DNA of 64,000 bases from Asparagopsis taxiformis (taxonomy: Eukaryota; Rhodophyta; Florideophyceae; Bonnemaisoniales; Bonnemaisoniaceae): the NCBI GenBank assembly GCA_030407315.1, contig JALQPE010000101.1, forward strand, positions 1-64,000. The letters run 5' to 3'. Shown in pieces: positions 42,220 to 53,100 of this stretch. The notes beneath the pieces are model-generated. The model ran no database searches. It was not told the DNA's origin and saw nothing but the letters and a program-made list of their open reading frames with translations. The translations under genes and the position numbers were made by a program. How positions within the stretch are numbered: position 1 is the stretch's first letter; the number at the start of each line of letters is the position of its first letter.

Positions 42220-43008
42220 TTGGATAACAGTTTTTTACCAGCTTACGTGCACATATTTTCCGTATCTTTTCTGTCAGCTCGGAAGAATAAACAGCGTAGT
42301 TCTCTTTCGGCATGTCCCCATGAGATATGGAAAAGGTTTGGAAAGCAGATATAACATAAAAGCCGCAGCTGTAGACGTCTTTTTGAGATTCATATTCCAA
42401 CACGTCTAGAATGTAGTTCTTCCTTTTCGGTTTCCATATTACATCACCTGGGATCTCTGTTAGCACTGCAGATACAAATTTCAACAGGTTTTCAGGGGGC
42501 TCAAAGTTTCCGCTATCACCCCAAAATATTTCACCGCAACCAGGTTCGTTCTGGCAAGGGATACAGAACACCGCTCCCCAATGTTGTCTTCTAATATTGA
42601 TGGGATCAATAACGAGAACCCAGTCTCATGGTTCAGCCAAGAATCCAGTATGCTGTTCTTGATATTCTCAAAGGTCGGATCTCTTGCGTCTAGCTCGTCA
42701 CCATCACGGAATTTTGCAGCACCGGCACTGAAAAACTGCCCAGTGCTACATCCGAAGACAAACACATTCTCCGAAAATTTGAGTTCGGTCATACCAGCGA
42801 GAAGGAGATGATCTTCAAGCATCTCTGCTTCTCTGCAATGCTCTATCCATGGTTTTGCATCATCGGAAGGTACCGATGTTCCCAAAAGCTTCGTGAGGTA
42901 CTTGCTCATTACGTCTCTTTCTCCTTCTGTCAACCCGAAATTCCAATTCTTCAGTCTCTCAAAGAATCTTTGTATGGTTTTTTTCTTTCTGGTTTCATCA
43001 CTTTCCAT
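42197..43008 (-). pseudogene. Ulp1/SENP-type (C48) cysteine peptidase gene of the MULE, one apparent frameshift
   Basis: ATG at 43008 opens a frame (MESDETRKKKTIQRFF) whose first ~110 codons lie in the right TIR. The frame changes near 42610; after it come the Ulp1 hallmarks: INIRRQHWGAVFC (catalytic His in HW), EIFWGDSG (Asp) and ESQKDVYSCGFYV (oxyanion Gln and nucleophile Cys). Ulp1/SENP enzymes cleave SUMO or similar tags. A single missing base around 42608 would explain the break. The complete catalytic set suggests very recent loss or an assembly error. It stops at 42197, just inside the transposase start. Confidence 0.8.
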
Positions 43009-43922
43009 TTTCACTTCTGGGTAATGTGATGACCGTTTTCAAAGATAGAATTTGAGAAAGCGAGATAATCGAAATGTCAGTCAGCATATTTTCATCTGTT
43101 CACGTATTCGCATGTAACGGAGAGGTAGTTGGTACTCACTTTTCCATTCAAATGGAATCAACAGGGTGGTTATTTTTGTGAGAACGTGCGATAATATTCG
43201 TATTCTCGCTTCAATTTGACAATGATTTCGCCAGCTAGTTCGTCAGAGTAACAGCTTATTCGTTTTATCGCTTTTCTGTTGTGGCGCACGCAGTGAAAGA
43301 AAACGCGGAGTACTGGGTTTTATCCAGAGGCTGGATTCTCGATACGGAGCAGCAGCGTGTTCGTATTTTCGCTTCGGCCTTGCGTACAAGCTCCACCCGT
43401 GCGAAACTTGTTCGCGGCACTGCTTTGATGTTGTAGTGCGCCTAATGCAGGGAAGACGTGACGTAATGGTTTTCGATCGCCGTCAGCGAGACAAGGTATG
43501 TTCTCGGCGGTGGGTAGATAGTCGACGGGAACACTGGATCAAAACAGTGCGCCAAAATGTCCACTCGGTCCGTGTAGGACCGTTGATGGAAATGGTCCAC
43601 TAGCGCCGCGGCGGCGGGCGAAAATGGGTTTTCACTTTTGTTTTATTTTCCGAAACGCAATTGTCACGCGGCACCGTAACGCTTGAGCACGGCTTCGCCC
43701 AATGTCGATTCTGGGCTAATTTGGGGGCCATGCAGAGAGGGTGTTTTTTGCAATAATTTTTCTCTCGACCAATTAGAAAGCTCCCTGAGTTGGACGAAAG
43801 GCTGCGATTGGTGGGAGGGAAGTAGTTGGACGAAAGAATTTGATTGGCCGCACAAGCTGGACGAAATCACGACGGAGCGTGTCTTATATACAGATATACT
43901 CTGAGTAGATTTGGACATAGCC
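42678..43922 (-). repeat. right terminal inverted repeat of the MULE (1.25 kb)
   Basis: Reverse complement of 36227-37469, two bases longer because of single-base differences in a C pair and an A run near the outer end. It holds the presumed promoter and first codons of the peptidase gene. Confidence 0.95.
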
Positions 43923-43931
43923 ATTTATCTT
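43923..43931. repeat. 9-bp target-site duplication of the MULE, right copy
   Basis: ATTTATCTT, identical to 36218-36226. Confidence 0.92.
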
Positions 43932-44306
43932 CCTACGGACATCTCGTCGCTTCGCTACTGGTGTGACAGGGTACCCAACGCCCACCGTGCGCGCATCTCC
44001 GTTCTCCGAGCACAGGTGCCCAGTCGATGATACCCGGTGGATTTTGCAAATATCCAAGTTTACGCAACTGCATTTCCTCGTGTAAAATAAAGTGATGATC
44101 ACTGGAAAACCAACACATACGAGTTGATGTATGGCTAGGTAAATTAATCTAACCGCAATTTCGCGTGCACCACACCAACTCATGCGAGGAACTGCGAGTG
44201 CTATTCTGGCCACTTTCTAGACACACATGTTCATTCATTCGCCGTAAATCAGGCTGCAACTATATACATTTCGATATCCAACAAGCCTCTACTGCAACCA
44301 CTCGTC
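43932..44306. other. short stretch between the MULE and the DENN gene
   Basis: Nothing recognisable; presumably host flank and the 3' end region of the DENN gene. Confidence 0.5.
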
Positions 44307-47300
44307 TCACCTATCTGTACAATTATTCGCACCGACTAGAGTGGAGCGTACGCGACGCTTCGCCCATAGAATACGTCGACTCGGTACGGTGACTTCATCA
44401 AGCGTTACACCAGCTGCGTTCATCGGCCCTTTTCGTCTTCCAGAATCAGAAATTTCATCCGTATCCAAGTCTGAACTCTCAGCTTCAAAGCTGTCCGAAG
44501 GCAAACCAAATCCGACATTGTCACCTCGCTGGTTTGGCAACACCTCCATGTTCAGAAATGCATTCTTGTTATAACTTATTTCGTCGTCCGCAATACATTC
44601 CGTGCTCAACGTGCGCACTCGTATCTGTACATCGCCATGCTCACGTTTCAATTCCCCATCTCCAATTTCCGGATAACACTCAGCATCACTACCCGTATGC
44701 AAGCGCGTCAGTCTTGTGTTGCGACGATTTTTAAACTTTCTCGAGTTGGTTAAACCAGCCTTCCACACACCCCCTTCCGACTTGGTTCTCACAGCATCGC
44801 CTTCGCAGTCACCTCTATTTCCCCCTGTTCGCCAGTTGTCAAGGATGTCTTGAAATTCTACACCATCAAATCCTTGAACCAGCTTGGGGAACATGTCTTG
44901 AACTCGAGAAGAAGCATTTTTCTTCGCTTTTGAACTATCCAGTTGTGCGATACCAAAAGAACGATCTCTGTTCTCATCCATTTCCCATTGCATATACATT
45001 TGCGTAGCTGTAAATGATAGCATGAGCTGATGACGTTCCGCATCGCGTCGACCTGCCATTAATGATAGACCCGCGCCAAAAGATGTGGATTTCTTGAAAG
45101 CATTTTTCGGCTTGTGCTCGCCTGATTCCGCATTCCGACTTGTTCGCGTGGGGCGCAGTTCCCCAAGTACTTCGGCAAAGAACTTCCGCATGTTCTTATC
45201 AAGTGTCTTCGCTGACCCATGTTCAAGCCAAACATTTTGAGAACTTTCATTGTTAATGTCCTTCATTACAGACTTCGTAAACCAAGGAATAGAAGCGGGG
45301 CGAGACTTGTCCGCTGCGTGCTCTAATGGATCTTGGTGGAAATAAGACATGGCGGTGTTGCTGATTGTCGGTGAAAATGGCACAAAAGTGGCACGAAGTA
45401 CTTGTTGCCAACATGCATTCTTCGTTCTCGACAATCTCCTCTCCACCCGTGCTCGCGTGCTCCTCACAATGTGACGAGACAGATCTCCAAGACCATTAGT
45501 AGAAGTCACCTTTCCATTACGCAAGTCAGCGAACACTACTTCATCCAAAGGTAGCTCATGGATCAAATGTACGTGTTCTGATAACATCCCTACAAGGAAA
45601 GGGAATGGGGCTCCCAACAGAGGTAGCATATGTTCCAGAAGGATGGGAGACAAGCAGTGTGGCCATTCGAAAGGTCGCAGTATATTGTCAAATGCTATTA
45701 CTGCTCTTGAAACAAGGGCAGTGTTATCTCCAATGACACAAACCCTCCTTTCTTCCATCAGCGCAACAATGACGGATACAATCGCACGGACAGGAAAATA
45801 CCTGAAAAGTAGAGTAGAGTCCCCCAATTCCAGAATACGTGCCATATCGCTTTCTCCCATGTCCGGATCATCTGCTACTGCGGCGACCCATGGAAACGCA
45901 GAACCGTTCATACTCTCCACGGAAGTACTCATTCCCTCCACAGCTGTATCGTTTCCGGGATCTCCTGTTGCTTTCATGGATTGATCAGGCGCGAACGACA
46001 CGGTCTTCGATGCATCCCCTCCAGGAGCGTGTTCGCCAATGTTTGAATGATTGAGCGTCAGCCAAGACGTGGGTAGGATGTCACCATCCCCCAACCCCTT
46101 CAGATGCTCATCATCTTCAAAACTTTGCTCTACAATACTGGAAACTGACCCGTTACTTCTAGTCAGACACGGAGTGTCCGCAACTTCCGATGGAGTACCA
46201 GATCGCAGCCATTCAACTAGAGATCTTGTCAAGTCTTTCGCAATCAAAAGCGGACATTGAGTCAGGTATGTATCAAACAGCGGGGTACATGTAGATGCAA
46301 GGAACGAGGAACTCTTGGAACGTGGGAGTAAGTCGGAATCAGTTTCATACTCTCCACGATGGCATCGATGTAGGAGTAGTGCCTCATGCCGGTAATTCTC
46401 AGTGAGGAAGGCGAACCTCGCGGCAGTACGCTCCAGAGCTGAAATGTACAATGAAGAGTATGCAACACTAGAAACCACAGCTAACAGATGAGTGCTTGAG
46501 AGGGGGCGAGAGTACACATACTGTCGTGTGCCATTTTTGGTGGTTGTCGCAAACACATGGGGTTTTGCAGCTAACAGGTCATGCCGGAAGCTGCGACTTT
46601 GATGGTCTTCAGCAAGATTATGTTCATAATCTGTACATTTGCTAACAGAATACGGCGACAAACCAAGGGAATGGACACGAGGAGGGGGGCTAGAGGATGG
46701 GCGGTGCGGCAAACTTTGTACACGGGGAGACATGACGTCAACAGAATGAGCATGATGCAAGCTTGGTTGGTAGGGAATGGTCGGATTGCGAGACGTATGT
46801 TTGGGTGCAGTCTCGGGCTCTGAGAGCACGTCGTACACGGCATTAAGCGGGAGGGTTCTTGCGTTATCGATGGTCTGCTTCTGAGTGATAGTGTGTGACA
46901 GGGGCGAAAGTGGAGGCGACTCAGTGAGAGGGGAAGTCAGTAATAAAGAATCACTGGTGCGTGAATGCTTCAGAGCAAAAGGCTGGTAGTCGTCTTCAAG
47001 GTCGAGAATGGGGGCATTGGGGCAAACTCTTTCGTCCAAAGGTGTATCACGCGGAAGGATAGCGGCGGGGTTGTCGTGGTCAGTATCTTGGTGCTGAGGT
47101 AATGAGTCTTTGGCGAAGAGAAAGTCAATGGGAGCAGTGATAACGGCTTGGAGAGCGTTGGCAACTAGTGGGTCGGAGACGTCATTGTTGGGAGAGAGAA
47201 TGTGTTTGCAATGAAGAGGATGGGCGGCAGAGGAATCAGATATTGAGAGGGGGCAATGACAGGGCGGAGCTGATGGGACTACTGGATAGGAACATCTCGG

Positions 47301-47423
47301 AGATGAGGTAGGGTTGGGGCAGCGCACAAAAACGGCGACAAAGATGATGGCATCGGATGCGGGCTTGAGGAGATTGCAAAGGCGGTGCGATACTTCAGAA
47401 GGCGACGCTACTGGAGTTGACAT
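44307..47423 (-). CDS. DENN-domain protein (probable Rab guanine-nucleotide exchange factor)
   Basis: From ATG at 47423 the frame encodes 1038 residues. An N-terminal uDENN-like start (ASDAIIFVAVFVRC) is followed by a long low-complexity region. A clear cDENN core lies near residues 530-640 (RAIVSVIVALMEERRVCVIG and ILLEHMLPLLGAPFPFLVGM, then LDEVVFADLRNG). A helical dDENN-like region follows (FFAEVLGELRP, LSFTATQMYMQWEMDENRDR). DENN proteins activate Rab GTPases in membrane traffic. The frame is open upstream to 47552 but without ATG. The C-terminal tail is Ser/Asp-rich. No introns are needed. Confidence 0.85.
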   Translation of the reverse strand: MSTPVASPSEVSHRLCNLLKPASDAIIFVAVFVRCPNPTSSPRCSYPVVPSAPPCHCPLSISDSSAAHPLHCKHILSPNNDVSDPLVANALQAVITAPIDFLFAKDSLPQHQDTDHDNPAAILPRDTPLDERVCPNAPILDLEDDYQPFALKHSRTSDSLLLTSPLTESPPLSPLSHTITQKQTIDNARTLPLNAVYDVLSEPETAPKHTSRNPTIPYQPSLHHAHSVDVMSPRVQSLPHRPSSSPPPRVHSLGLSPYSVSKCTDYEHNLAEDHQSRSFRHDLLAAKPHVFATTTKNGTRQYVYSRPLSSTHLLAVVSSVAYSSLYISALERTAARFAFLTENYRHEALLLHRCHRGEYETDSDLLPRSKSSSFLASTCTPLFDTYLTQCPLLIAKDLTRSLVEWLRSGTPSEVADTPCLTRSNGSVSSIVEQSFEDDEHLKGLGDGDILPTSWLTLNHSNIGEHAPGGDASKTVSFAPDQSMKATGDPGNDTAVEGMSTSVESMNGSAFPWVAAVADDPDMGESDMARILELGDSTLLFRYFPVRAIVSVIVALMEERRVCVIGDNTALVSRAVIAFDNILRPFEWPHCLSPILLEHMLPLLGAPFPFLVGMLSEHVHLIHELPLDEVVFADLRNGKVTSTNGLGDLSRHIVRSTRARVERRLSRTKNACWQQVLRATFVPFSPTISNTAMSYFHQDPLEHAADKSRPASIPWFTKSVMKDINNESSQNVWLEHGSAKTLDKNMRKFFAEVLGELRPTRTSRNAESGEHKPKNAFKKSTSFGAGLSLMAGRRDAERHQLMLSFTATQMYMQWEMDENRDRSFGIAQLDSSKAKKNASSRVQDMFPKLVQGFDGVEFQDILDNWRTGGNRGDCEGDAVRTKSEGGVWKAGLTNSRKFKNRRNTRLTRLHTGSDAECYPEIGDGELKREHGDVQIRVRTLSTECIADDEISYNKNAFLNMEVLPNQRGDNVGFGLPSDSFEAESSDLDTDEISDSGRRKGPMNAAGVTLDEVTVPSRRILWAKRRVRSTLVGANNCTDR

Positions 47424-48040
47424 GTCGAAGCAGACATGAGTGGGAGGGCGCGGGAAGACAGCCGCAGCGTCGCTCAGAGATGAAGATGTAGGTAAATAAG
47501 TGCGATGTATGGCAGGAGGACAGGGCAGGGCAGAGAAATACGAAGCGTGCACAAGAGGCCCGAAATGAATTGCGCAAATTATGATGGACCTACTGAGAGT
47601 TGTTTGTATGTCGCAATGTCACGAGGAAGCAGTGCAATATGAACGGCTCGATTGGAGCAAAACAAACGTCAGTGATTGCATGTAACACGTTCCTCATCTG
47701 ACACGTGGACATTTGTAGTAACGAGTGACTGCAAGCACGATACACTGGTGTATGCCGCCTGACGACAGCATCACCTGCCATTCAATCTTTCGCAAGTGAT
47801 ATCAGCCAATCATCGGCGATTACACTCGATACCATACACTCCTTTATGTCCCTGGTCCAGTGTCAACCCCCTGCTGCGTCCGCACCAATCAATCAGCCTA
47901 AATTCATTTTCTAGTACACTCGTATCAACATGAGAACATTCTTGCACAGCACACACGCTTCGTGCTTCCCAATTCTTTCCGCCTCTCCCCATCGCCCTCT
48001 TCCCGCTCGGCCCTCCATCACTCGCCATCCAATCGCCCGC
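47424..48040. promoter_or_regulatory. divergent intergenic region between DENN gene and small coiled-coil gene
   Basis: The two genes point away from each other across about 620 bp, so their promoters must lie here. No clear TATA box or other motif could be assigned. Confidence 0.4.
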
Positions 48041-48400
48041 ATGGCCAGAGTATCTGCAAAAGCCCTACGCCCACGTCAATATGTTTTCGCTCGCCTCTCC
48101 GCTGATAGAATCGCTCTCCTGTCTGGTGGCGTCAGAAAGCTTCTCGACAGCGAGATGTATGCCACCACTAGGGCGCGTGCTTCAGCCAACTTGATCGAAC
48201 GCAGGGAAGCTGCGCGACACGCAGAAGATATCATGGCATCTATTCAAACTGCCGATGCAGAGACAGAGCAAATTCGAGCACTAGAGGCAGAGCTCGACGA
48301 GTTGCGAGACCGCAAGAAACGCCTTTTCGTAATGTTACGCAAAACGCTCGATTCACAATCCCCGACAACAGACGCCGCTCAGTCGTCCAAGACCTCATGA
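48041..48400 (+). CDS. small coiled-coil protein, 119 aa
   Basis: ATG at 48041 starts MARVSAKALRPRQYVFARLS. The frame is open upstream to an ATG at 47930, but that extension looks low-complexity. Residues ~45-105 form a charged helix (IERREAARHAEDIM and EQIRALEAELDELRDRKK) likely to be a coiled coil. I do not recognise a family; a kinetochore, tethering or small structural subunit would be possible. It converges on the bZIP gene. Confidence 0.6.
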   Translation: MARVSAKALRPRQYVFARLSADRIALLSGGVRKLLDSEMYATTRARASANLIERREAARHAEDIMASIQTADAETEQIRALEAELDELRDRKKRLFVMLRKTLDSQSPTTDAAQSSKTS

Positions 48401-48756
48401 TCATCACAAACTCCTTGTAACACTAGTCTATTACTGTATCCATAAACTGCTCCAGTGCTTTTCTCATTTACTTTACAACTTGCTTAAGATATAATCACAC
48501 AATGTCTAAACGTGCATATGTCTCGTTCACCGAGATTCGATCTTAGCTTCCAATGCTGATGCCACTCATTGCTAACAACATAAATACAGCTCTTAAAGCA
48601 CAAAATATAGATGCTGAGCACATATTGCAGACTAATGCGCTACTTGCTGCAAATGTTGTACAGAGTTCTCAAAACACAGAAAACGATAGACGCGTTCATA
48701 ACATACAAAGAGACGAAAGTCAAGTGAAAAGACACGCATCAATGATGACTATACCT

Positions 48757-49896
48757 CTATCCTCCAAGCTTCATTTTCAGTGCAGAGGCAGCTGCACTCG
48801 TACCTTGCCCATCAACTCCAGCATACATCGATCTCAGACCCTTAACCTCTGCCATAGCACATTCAAACTTTTCCCGAAGCCTTGCGTTTTCCTCTCTCAG
48901 TGATATACCTACTTCAACCATGCGTCCTGACACCTGCATCAAATCATCTATTTCTTCTTGCAGCTCTGCCAGTGTAGCTTGGCGCTTTTGACGGGAACGC
49001 CGCGCTGACTCTCGATTTCGCAGCTTGCGCTTGTATAGCACCAGTTCTCGTTCGGTTGCATTCATCTTACGCACTTCTGCACTGGTCGTGCCGTCCAAGT
49101 TGCCAAGGATTTCTTTTGGAAACTGGCGTGCCTCACGCTCACGCTTTTCTTTCAGACTGCATGTTTGTTCAGGCGAAGGAGTAGGCTGTGCAGCCACAGG
49201 ATGCTTGACGGGGGATTTGAGCTTGGCGGGTGGTAATGGAGTGGTGGGCTGTCTTCTTTTTGTCTGTGGGGGCGTTACGATAAGATTGTTGTGCTGAACG
49301 GGATGGTGTAGTACTTGGGGTGGTGGTGGTGGTGGAGCCGAGGAATTGGGAACAGATGACGGGGTAGGTGTGGGAAGGGCGGACTTTGGTGTAAGTACAG
49401 GTGCAAGTGACTGCGGAAGGACAGGAGAGGGGTCTGGAGTTGTTGGGGATGAGATTGCGGGGGGTTGTACGGTGGGCTCGACCTTTGGCAGGCGTAATGG
49501 GGCGGGGAGAGGAGAGAAAGGACGAGGTGACTGTTCAGCAGGGGGAGCAGAACGAGAGGCGGAGGAGTAGCGGGGCTGCGAATCGGTGCGAGATTGAGGT
49601 GGGATGATAGGCGGTTGGCGCGGACTAGGCGAACGCTTTGTGACACGACCGGTGGAAACGGGGAGGGGATTGGAGGAAGGAGAGGATTCACGACGATTAA
49701 AGTCAAGGTCTGAAGCGAGCTCTCCATCTAGACGAACCTGCATCATCATGGGAGGTGGAGGAAGCGGCGGCAATACATTTGTCCAGACCCATGGCGGAGA
49801 AGAGGGCTCCGGAGAATGGGGCGAGATTGGAGGAGTATCAATGAAGGCGTCGATAGAGCCAAGGCCATCCCAAACACTATCATCGCGGTCTGACAT
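48757..49896 (-). CDS. bZIP transcription factor, 379 aa
   Basis: ATG at 49896 (MSDRDDSVWDGLGS) gives 379 residues; upstream in-frame sequence lacks typical coding composition. The N-terminal two thirds is Pro/Ser-rich, as in activation domains. Near the C-terminus is a bZIP: the basic region NRESARRSRQKRQATL matches the N-x7-R/K DNA-contact pattern (NxxxARRSR), followed by a heptad zipper (LAELQEEIDDLMQV through LREENARLREKFE). It is expected to bind DNA as a dimer in the nucleus. The target genes cannot be inferred. Confidence 0.9.
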   Translation of the reverse strand: MSDRDDSVWDGLGSIDAFIDTPPISPHSPEPSSPPWVWTNVLPPLPPPPMMMQVRLDGELASDLDFNRRESSPSSNPLPVSTGRVTKRSPSPRQPPIIPPQSRTDSQPRYSSASRSAPPAEQSPRPFSPLPAPLRLPKVEPTVQPPAISSPTTPDPSPVLPQSLAPVLTPKSALPTPTPSSVPNSSAPPPPPPQVLHHPVQHNNLIVTPPQTKRRQPTTPLPPAKLKSPVKHPVAAQPTPSPEQTCSLKEKREREARQFPKEILGNLDGTTSAEVRKMNATERELVLYKRKLRNRESARRSRQKRQATLAELQEEIDDLMQVSGRMVEVGISLREENARLREKFECAMAEVKGLRSMYAGVDGQGTSAAASALKMKLGG

Positions 49897-50189
49897 GGTG
49901 GTGAGTGAGGAGCAAAGTAGATGAAGGGAGAGGGCGATGAAGGAAGACGAGTGAGTGCGTACGTGTTGAGCAAGTTGGTACGTGCGATGCAGCAGAAGAG
50001 AAATTTTTTGATATCCAACTGGACCGATTGGGACTAAGCTCTTGGAAGATTCTAGTGGCTGCACCATTGCCATTGCATTCGGCTGCACAATGGAACAACC
50101 ATTGCCTCGCTGGCACACGCACCAGCGTGCGCTGTCGATCTCATCTGTGGATTAAAAACACGTCTTTTATATGTACACGTGTACTAGCT
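49897..50189. other. bZIP upstream region and INCENP 3' flank
   Basis: About 290 bp separate the bZIP start from the INCENP stop on the same strand. The minus-strand reading frame of the bZIP gene stays open into it to 50118 without a convincing start, so it probably includes 5' leader and promoter. Confidence 0.4.
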
Positions 50190-53100
50190 TTATTGCAGGT
50201 ATCCGCCCTTTTCTACGAATTCCGATTCAATTCGAGCCGTATGTTTAAACTCCATTTCTTCCCGACTTGTCAATCGATCGTGAGTCCAAGCTGCCGAACT
50301 TGTTCGGTTTCGATAACGTCGTTTGCGCGTCTTTGTGGACGCAAACGCATCCTCTAGATTGATACTCTGTGGGCGTCTGAAAATCAAGTCCCCTTCTTCA
50401 GCGTCCGCTTGCTCTTTCGCCTGCGCCATTACATTCCTCTTCTGCGCCCATGCCGGTATACGCTTTTTCGGACTGTTACAGCTATCATCATCCGATGTCA
50501 GCGATGGACGCTTTCGTACTGTCATCTCATAGCTTGTAAACTCATCCCTCTTCGCTTCCTTCCCGGAATTGCCTCCTCCCCTTGAACTACCCACTTTACC
50601 TTTTCCACCAGCTGCCCCACCTCGCTCTCCCAGAACCCTCTGCTTCCGAGCTTCCGCTTCCTTCTCCAGTGCCCTCTTCTTCTCCGCTACCCGCTGTCGT
50701 CGCTCCTCCTTCTTCCGATCTTCTTCCTCTTTTTGTTTACGCCGTAGCATTTCATCCTCCCGTTTCTTCTGAAGCCGACTTCTCTCTTTAGCTTGCCTCT
50801 TCTCTTCCTTTACACGCTCTGCGTGTTCCAGCATTCTTCTCCTCTTCTCTGCACGCTCCTTCTTTTCTTCAGCCTCTTGTTGTTTCGCAATCCGCTGTGC
50901 TTCTCGACGTGCAGCTATTTCAGCTTCACGTCTTTCTTGATCCTCCTTTTGTCGTTTCTGAATCAATTCAGCTTCACTCTCTTTCGAAACACTCGTAGCT
51001 GCACCAAATATAGAAGATGCTGTCGGAAGAAACGACGTCACTGTCGAAACAATATTGCTCAATGTAGACGGTGCAGCCGTGTCGTGTTGCTCCTCAGTAC
51101 TACTATTCGCCCTGTCCACATCTGCGTCACTCTCTCGCCTACTGGACATCTTCTCTCCATCTGACTCCTCAGAGCTGCGAGCATCGCCACTCTGCTCCGG
51201 TGACGGCAGCGTTTTGTAGGCAGAAGTATTGTTCATATATTCCACATCAGACGATACCTTGGAGACTTTTTCCTTCTGTAGTGGCAATATCTCCTCTTCC
51301 AATGTCGGCAGTTTTCGTTCCGGACGGGGAGGCGACTTTTGTACCAAATCACTTTCACGCCTTGGTTCCTGCTTGGCAACGCCATCTTTCTGAGCTTTCG
51401 ATGACACTGGCATTTCTCCAAAGCTTACTTTCTTCTTCTTCATATCGTCAGGTTTGGCGCTGGATACTAGCCTAGAGGCCTCGAAATTGGATTTCTCTTG
51501 CGTTGCATGTGACATTGATGGAATTAACGGTGGTGGCACATAAGAAGTCGTCATTAGACTACTAGGTGCGAAAATACCTTCTCCAGCAAGCGAATCTAGA
51601 GTAGAATTTCCATTCGAACTACGCCCGATCGTAGACGCAGAAGCAAGTGTTGCTGAGTTTATACTGGACCCAGACTTATTCGCGCGAACACTTTCAATAC
51701 GAGAACGGAGGGCACTTTTTGCGTTTGAACGAGCAACCCTTGGTCGCTTCTGAAGCTTGAGCGGGGCTGTCTTTGGCTCGCCTTCGCTGTCGAGATATCT
51801 TGTACTCTTGAATGCAATTTGCTGCTGCGATACGGGCAAGTCCATAGCTTCAGAGTTCTTGTCTGCCACATGCGCAGGAAATGGGTGTGGTTTGGATTTA
51901 AAGCGATTATCTTTGCCATCTGCAGATGTCATTCCTGAATTAACTGGTGCTCTTTCTGCAACATCTGAAATTTCTGGTTTCCTCGAATTACCGTGATGCA
52001 TGACGTTGCGATCAGTTCCATCCAGCTGTTGAGTAGATGATGGGGCTCCATGAGAACGGCTAGTCTCATGATCATGTCCACTTTTCTGAAAGTGCTGAGG
52101 CTCAACAAACCCACCTAACTTGATACTATTGTTGATGTATGCATCAGTTCTTGTCACATTTCTCTCCAAACTGTCCTGTGCTTCGAAAGCATGACTTGCG
52201 CCGTGTGTCTCAGAAACAGGCATTGTTGCTGCTTGTAATGGAGCACGTGCGCCAAGAGTGTGCTGCACTACGCCATCTCTGCGGGAACTGAAGGATTTGT
52301 TACCTACAACTCCACGAGCCAGTGATGATGGATTTGCCGCTGAGTAAACACCTTGTGATGGCTTGAAAAGTCGACTTCCAACACTATTATTTGGAATAGC
52401 AGGTCCTCTGAGATTGTTCACGCTAGAAGTAGGTGCCATCTCAGAAAGAAGACCAATAGACTTCACATTGATTTTCCCGTCCTTATCAACATTGAAGCGA
52501 CGAGGTGGAATACTTGGTCTCATGGACACAGCACCTGCCCTATCGGTGCCAGTAGAAGGTTGGTCTTTAGAATTTGGTGAGCATGTTTGATTTTTCCCAT
52601 GGCATTCTGGACTCTGTGGGGGTGATGAAATCTTCGCCTCGACTGCAGCGGAGGCTGTCTTCACATCTTCACCCCGAAGCAAATCCTTCGATATAGTATT
52701 AGATGCACTCGACGGGGCTACCTCCGTAGTGTGGTTGATTTCATCTTCACGAACGCTACGGCTTGTCATTTCTCTCGCTTCTACAGTTTCCACATCGTCT
52801 AGGGATTGTGTTGGTTCAGGAGCTAGGAAAGGTAAACCCTCATCAGTGGCTTTTTTCGGATTTCCACTTTCGACTTGCTGACTTTCAATTCTATCCCCCT
52901 TGTTGTCATTGTGGTGGCCAGATCCACGCTGCGTCCGGACTGCTTCTTCAATCTTTGAGGGAGTCTTGTTTTTACCTTCCACTCTGGGCAGGTATTTTGC
53001 TTTCTTTGTGAGCGATGGACTGCATGAATCACGTGTTTCCGGTTCAATAACCTTTTGGGAGATTTCGGGCGAAGAGTCAAGGTTGGAACTTGGACCTCTC

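Larger units (their letters stand above)
36227..43922 (-). mobile_element. full-length Mutator-like transposon (MULE) with Ulp1-type peptidase gene, 7.7 kb
   Basis: The element begins GGCTATGTCC and ends GGACATAGCC, flanked by perfect 9-bp duplications. Its TIRs are 1243 and 1245 bp and appear identical apart from two single-base indels near the outer ends. It encodes, on the minus strand, a 1418-aa MULE transposase and a C48/Ulp1-like cysteine peptidase. MULE plus Ulp1 cargo is known from plants (Kaonashi elements); here the two genes sit head to tail, with the peptidase first. Nearly identical TIRs indicate a young insertion, and the transposase frame is intact. Confidence 0.93.

Noticed and set aside
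42228..42240. Slippery heptamer A AAA AAC (minus strand), in frame near the end of the peptidase gene and just before the transposase start, suggesting programmed -1 frameshifting into the transposase.
   Set aside because: The transposase is in the +1 frame relative to the peptidase, and its frame has a TAA only a few codons upstream of its ATG. A -1 shift would not reach it.
47424..47552. Upstream in-frame extension of the DENN gene.
   Set aside because: It lacks an ATG and has low-complexity composition; the ATG at 47423 is preferred.
48553..48903. 116-codon plus-strand frame.
   Set aside because: It overlaps the conserved zipper end of the bZIP gene on the other strand and has no recognisable domain.
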